Shown here piece by piece: positions 63,296-64,000 of a stretch of 64,000 nt of DNA. Each line of letters starts with the position of its first letter. The stretch's first letter is position 1. The notes under the pieces are model-generated. The model had not been told where the DNA came from. It searched no databases and saw only the letters and a list, made by a program, of their open reading frames with translations. The DNA is taken from the NCBI RefSeq assembly GCF_022012445.1, contig NZ_JAKLTS010000002.1, forward strand, positions 434,001-498,000, given 5' to 3'. Source of the DNA: Massilia sp. TS11. GTDB taxonomy: Bacteria; Pseudomonadota; Gammaproteobacteria; Burkholderiales; Burkholderiaceae_D. A program made the translations under genes and the position numbers.

Positions 63296-64000
63296 ATGTT
63301 GCGATCCAGCCTGTTCATGTTGCTTGCGGCCTTGGCCGCGCCGCTGCTGGCCGCCCCCTTGCCGTATGTGCAGGTGGCGCCGGCCGATGCGGCCGCCATG
63401 GGCAGTTTCGAAGCCCAGGTCGAGGCCGTGCGCCAGACCCAGCTCGCGTCCCAGGTGGCCGGCGCCGTCGTCAAGCGCCTGGTCAATGCCGGTGACCGGG
63501 TGGCGGCCGGCCAGGTGCTGTTTCAGATCGATGCGCGTACCGCCAATGAGAGCGTGACGGCGAGCGCGGCCCAGGTGGCGGCGGCCAAGGCCAATCTGGC
63601 CACCGCCGCGGCCGAACTGGAACGCAAGCGCCAGCTGTTCGCGCGCAATTTCGTGGCCCGTTCGGTGCTCGAGCAGGCCGAAGCCGCGCACGACGCCGCG
63701 CGCGCCCAGCTGGCCGCGGTGTCGGCCCAGGCCAACGTCTCGCGCACGGAAAGCGGCTATTACGTGGTGCGCGCGCCGTATGCGGGCCTGGTCGCCGCCG
63801 TCCATATCGAGCAGGGTGACATGGCCCAGCCGGGCCGCCCGCTGGCCACCGTGTACGACCCGGCGGCCCTGCGTGTGACGGGCGCGGTGCCGGCCAGCGC
63901 GATCGGCGCGGCCAGCACGGCCAATGTGCACATTCTGCTGCAGGGCCAGGAGATCAACCCGGCCGCCGTGCAGCTGCTGCCGACGGTCGACCCGCAGTCG
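63296..64000 (+). CDS. Periplasmic adaptor (membrane fusion) subunit of an RND-type efflux pump, 3' end outside window
   Basis: The first 235 residues are visible; the frame is open to the window edge. A signal peptide (LFMLLAALAAPLLAAP) is followed by a lipoyl-like half (EAVRQTQLASQVAGAVVKRL, NAGDRVAAGQVLFQID), a helical hairpin rich in Ala, and the second lipoyl half with YYVVRAPYAGLVAAVHIEQGD. ATG 63296 is chosen because CGGAGG lies five bases upstream; ATG 63291 is in another frame. The RND pump gene presumably follows outside the window. The ArsR gene is divergent, which suggests induction by a metal, sulfide or redox stress. Confidence 0.9.
   Translation, partial: MLRSSLFMLLAALAAPLLAAPLPYVQVAPADAAAMGSFEAQVEAVRQTQLASQVAGAVVKRLVNAGDRVAAGQVLFQIDARTANESVTASAAQVAAAKANLATAAAELERKRQLFARNFVARSVLEQAEAAHDAARAQLAAVSAQANVSRTESGYYVVRAPYAGLVAAVHIEQGDMAQPGRPLATVYDPAALRVTGAVPASAIGAASTANVHILLQGQEINPAAVQLLPTVDPQS

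Overview
The window is 64 kb of high-GC, densely coded DNA with no stretch over 300 bases lacking a gene. It looks chromosomal and betaproteobacterial, most likely order Burkholderiales, family Oxalobacteraceae (Massilia, Telluria or Duganella-like). The taxonomic reading is inference from gene content: a glucokinase fused to an RpiR regulator, the zapA / 6S RNA / EVE-protein block, the lgt / LysR / ilvD block, a perfect CIRCE element upstream of groES, and TonB-dependent glycan uptake.

Layout. 1-9.6 kb: two near-identical glucokinase-RpiR fusion genes flank an opposite-strand operon of a POT peptide transporter, a secreted pullulanase and a secreted M24 peptidase. 9.6-11.6 kb: a small lipoprotein and a GH105 unsaturated rhamnogalacturonyl hydrolase. 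11.6-13.8 kb: groES-groEL with CIRCE, promoter and terminator. 13.9-18.3 kb: a tight cluster of TlpA-like thioredoxin, DUF4266 lipoprotein, DUF3570 protein and ApbE flavin transferase, followed by a secreted DUF4214 adhesin-like protein; this is the best candidate for a poorly described system. 18.4-36.7 kb: a pectin locus with polygalacturonase, a GH28-CE8 (polygalacturonase-pectin methylesterase) fusion, a CE12 acetylesterase, a TonB-dependent receptor and a GntR repressor, then the complete oxidative galacturonate pathway (Udh, SMP-30 lactonase, GarD, KdgD, semialdehyde dehydrogenase) with a second GntR regulator, an MFS transporter and an epimerase. 36.7-39.1 kb: a SiaA/SiaC-like phosphatase and substrate pair. 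39.3-42.8 kb: an orphan TPP-dependent E1 alpha/beta pair followed by two c-type cytochromes. 43-44.2 kb: ZapB-like protein, ZapA, 6S RNA and an EVE-domain protein. 44.2-51.3 kb: a TauE-family permease, then a TetR-controlled acyl-CoA degradation operon. 51.4-54.9 kb: lgt, LysR, ilvD. 54.9-58.4 kb: a Trp-rich small protein, a cytochrome c, an orphan DUF2282 (bufferin-type) copper peptide and two tandem LivJ-type binding proteins. 58.4-62.7 kb: DUF2486, holC, a DUF4124/glutaredoxin protein, prlC and folD. 62.8-64 kb: an ArsR repressor divergent from an RND-type adaptor cut by the window end.

How it works together. Pectin is demethylated, deacetylated and hydrolysed outside the cell, oligomers enter through the TonB receptor, and galacturonate is oxidised to 2-oxoglutarate without the isomerase route. 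Matching TGGTNNNACCA palindromes beside the GH105 gene, the GntR gene and inside garD suggest one regulon. Four copies of a strong palindromic repeat, core GGGGTCAGACCCC, each sit at or within one base of a stop codon.

Coordinates and motifs were read by eye. Family names come from recognition of the translated sequence, not from database searches.
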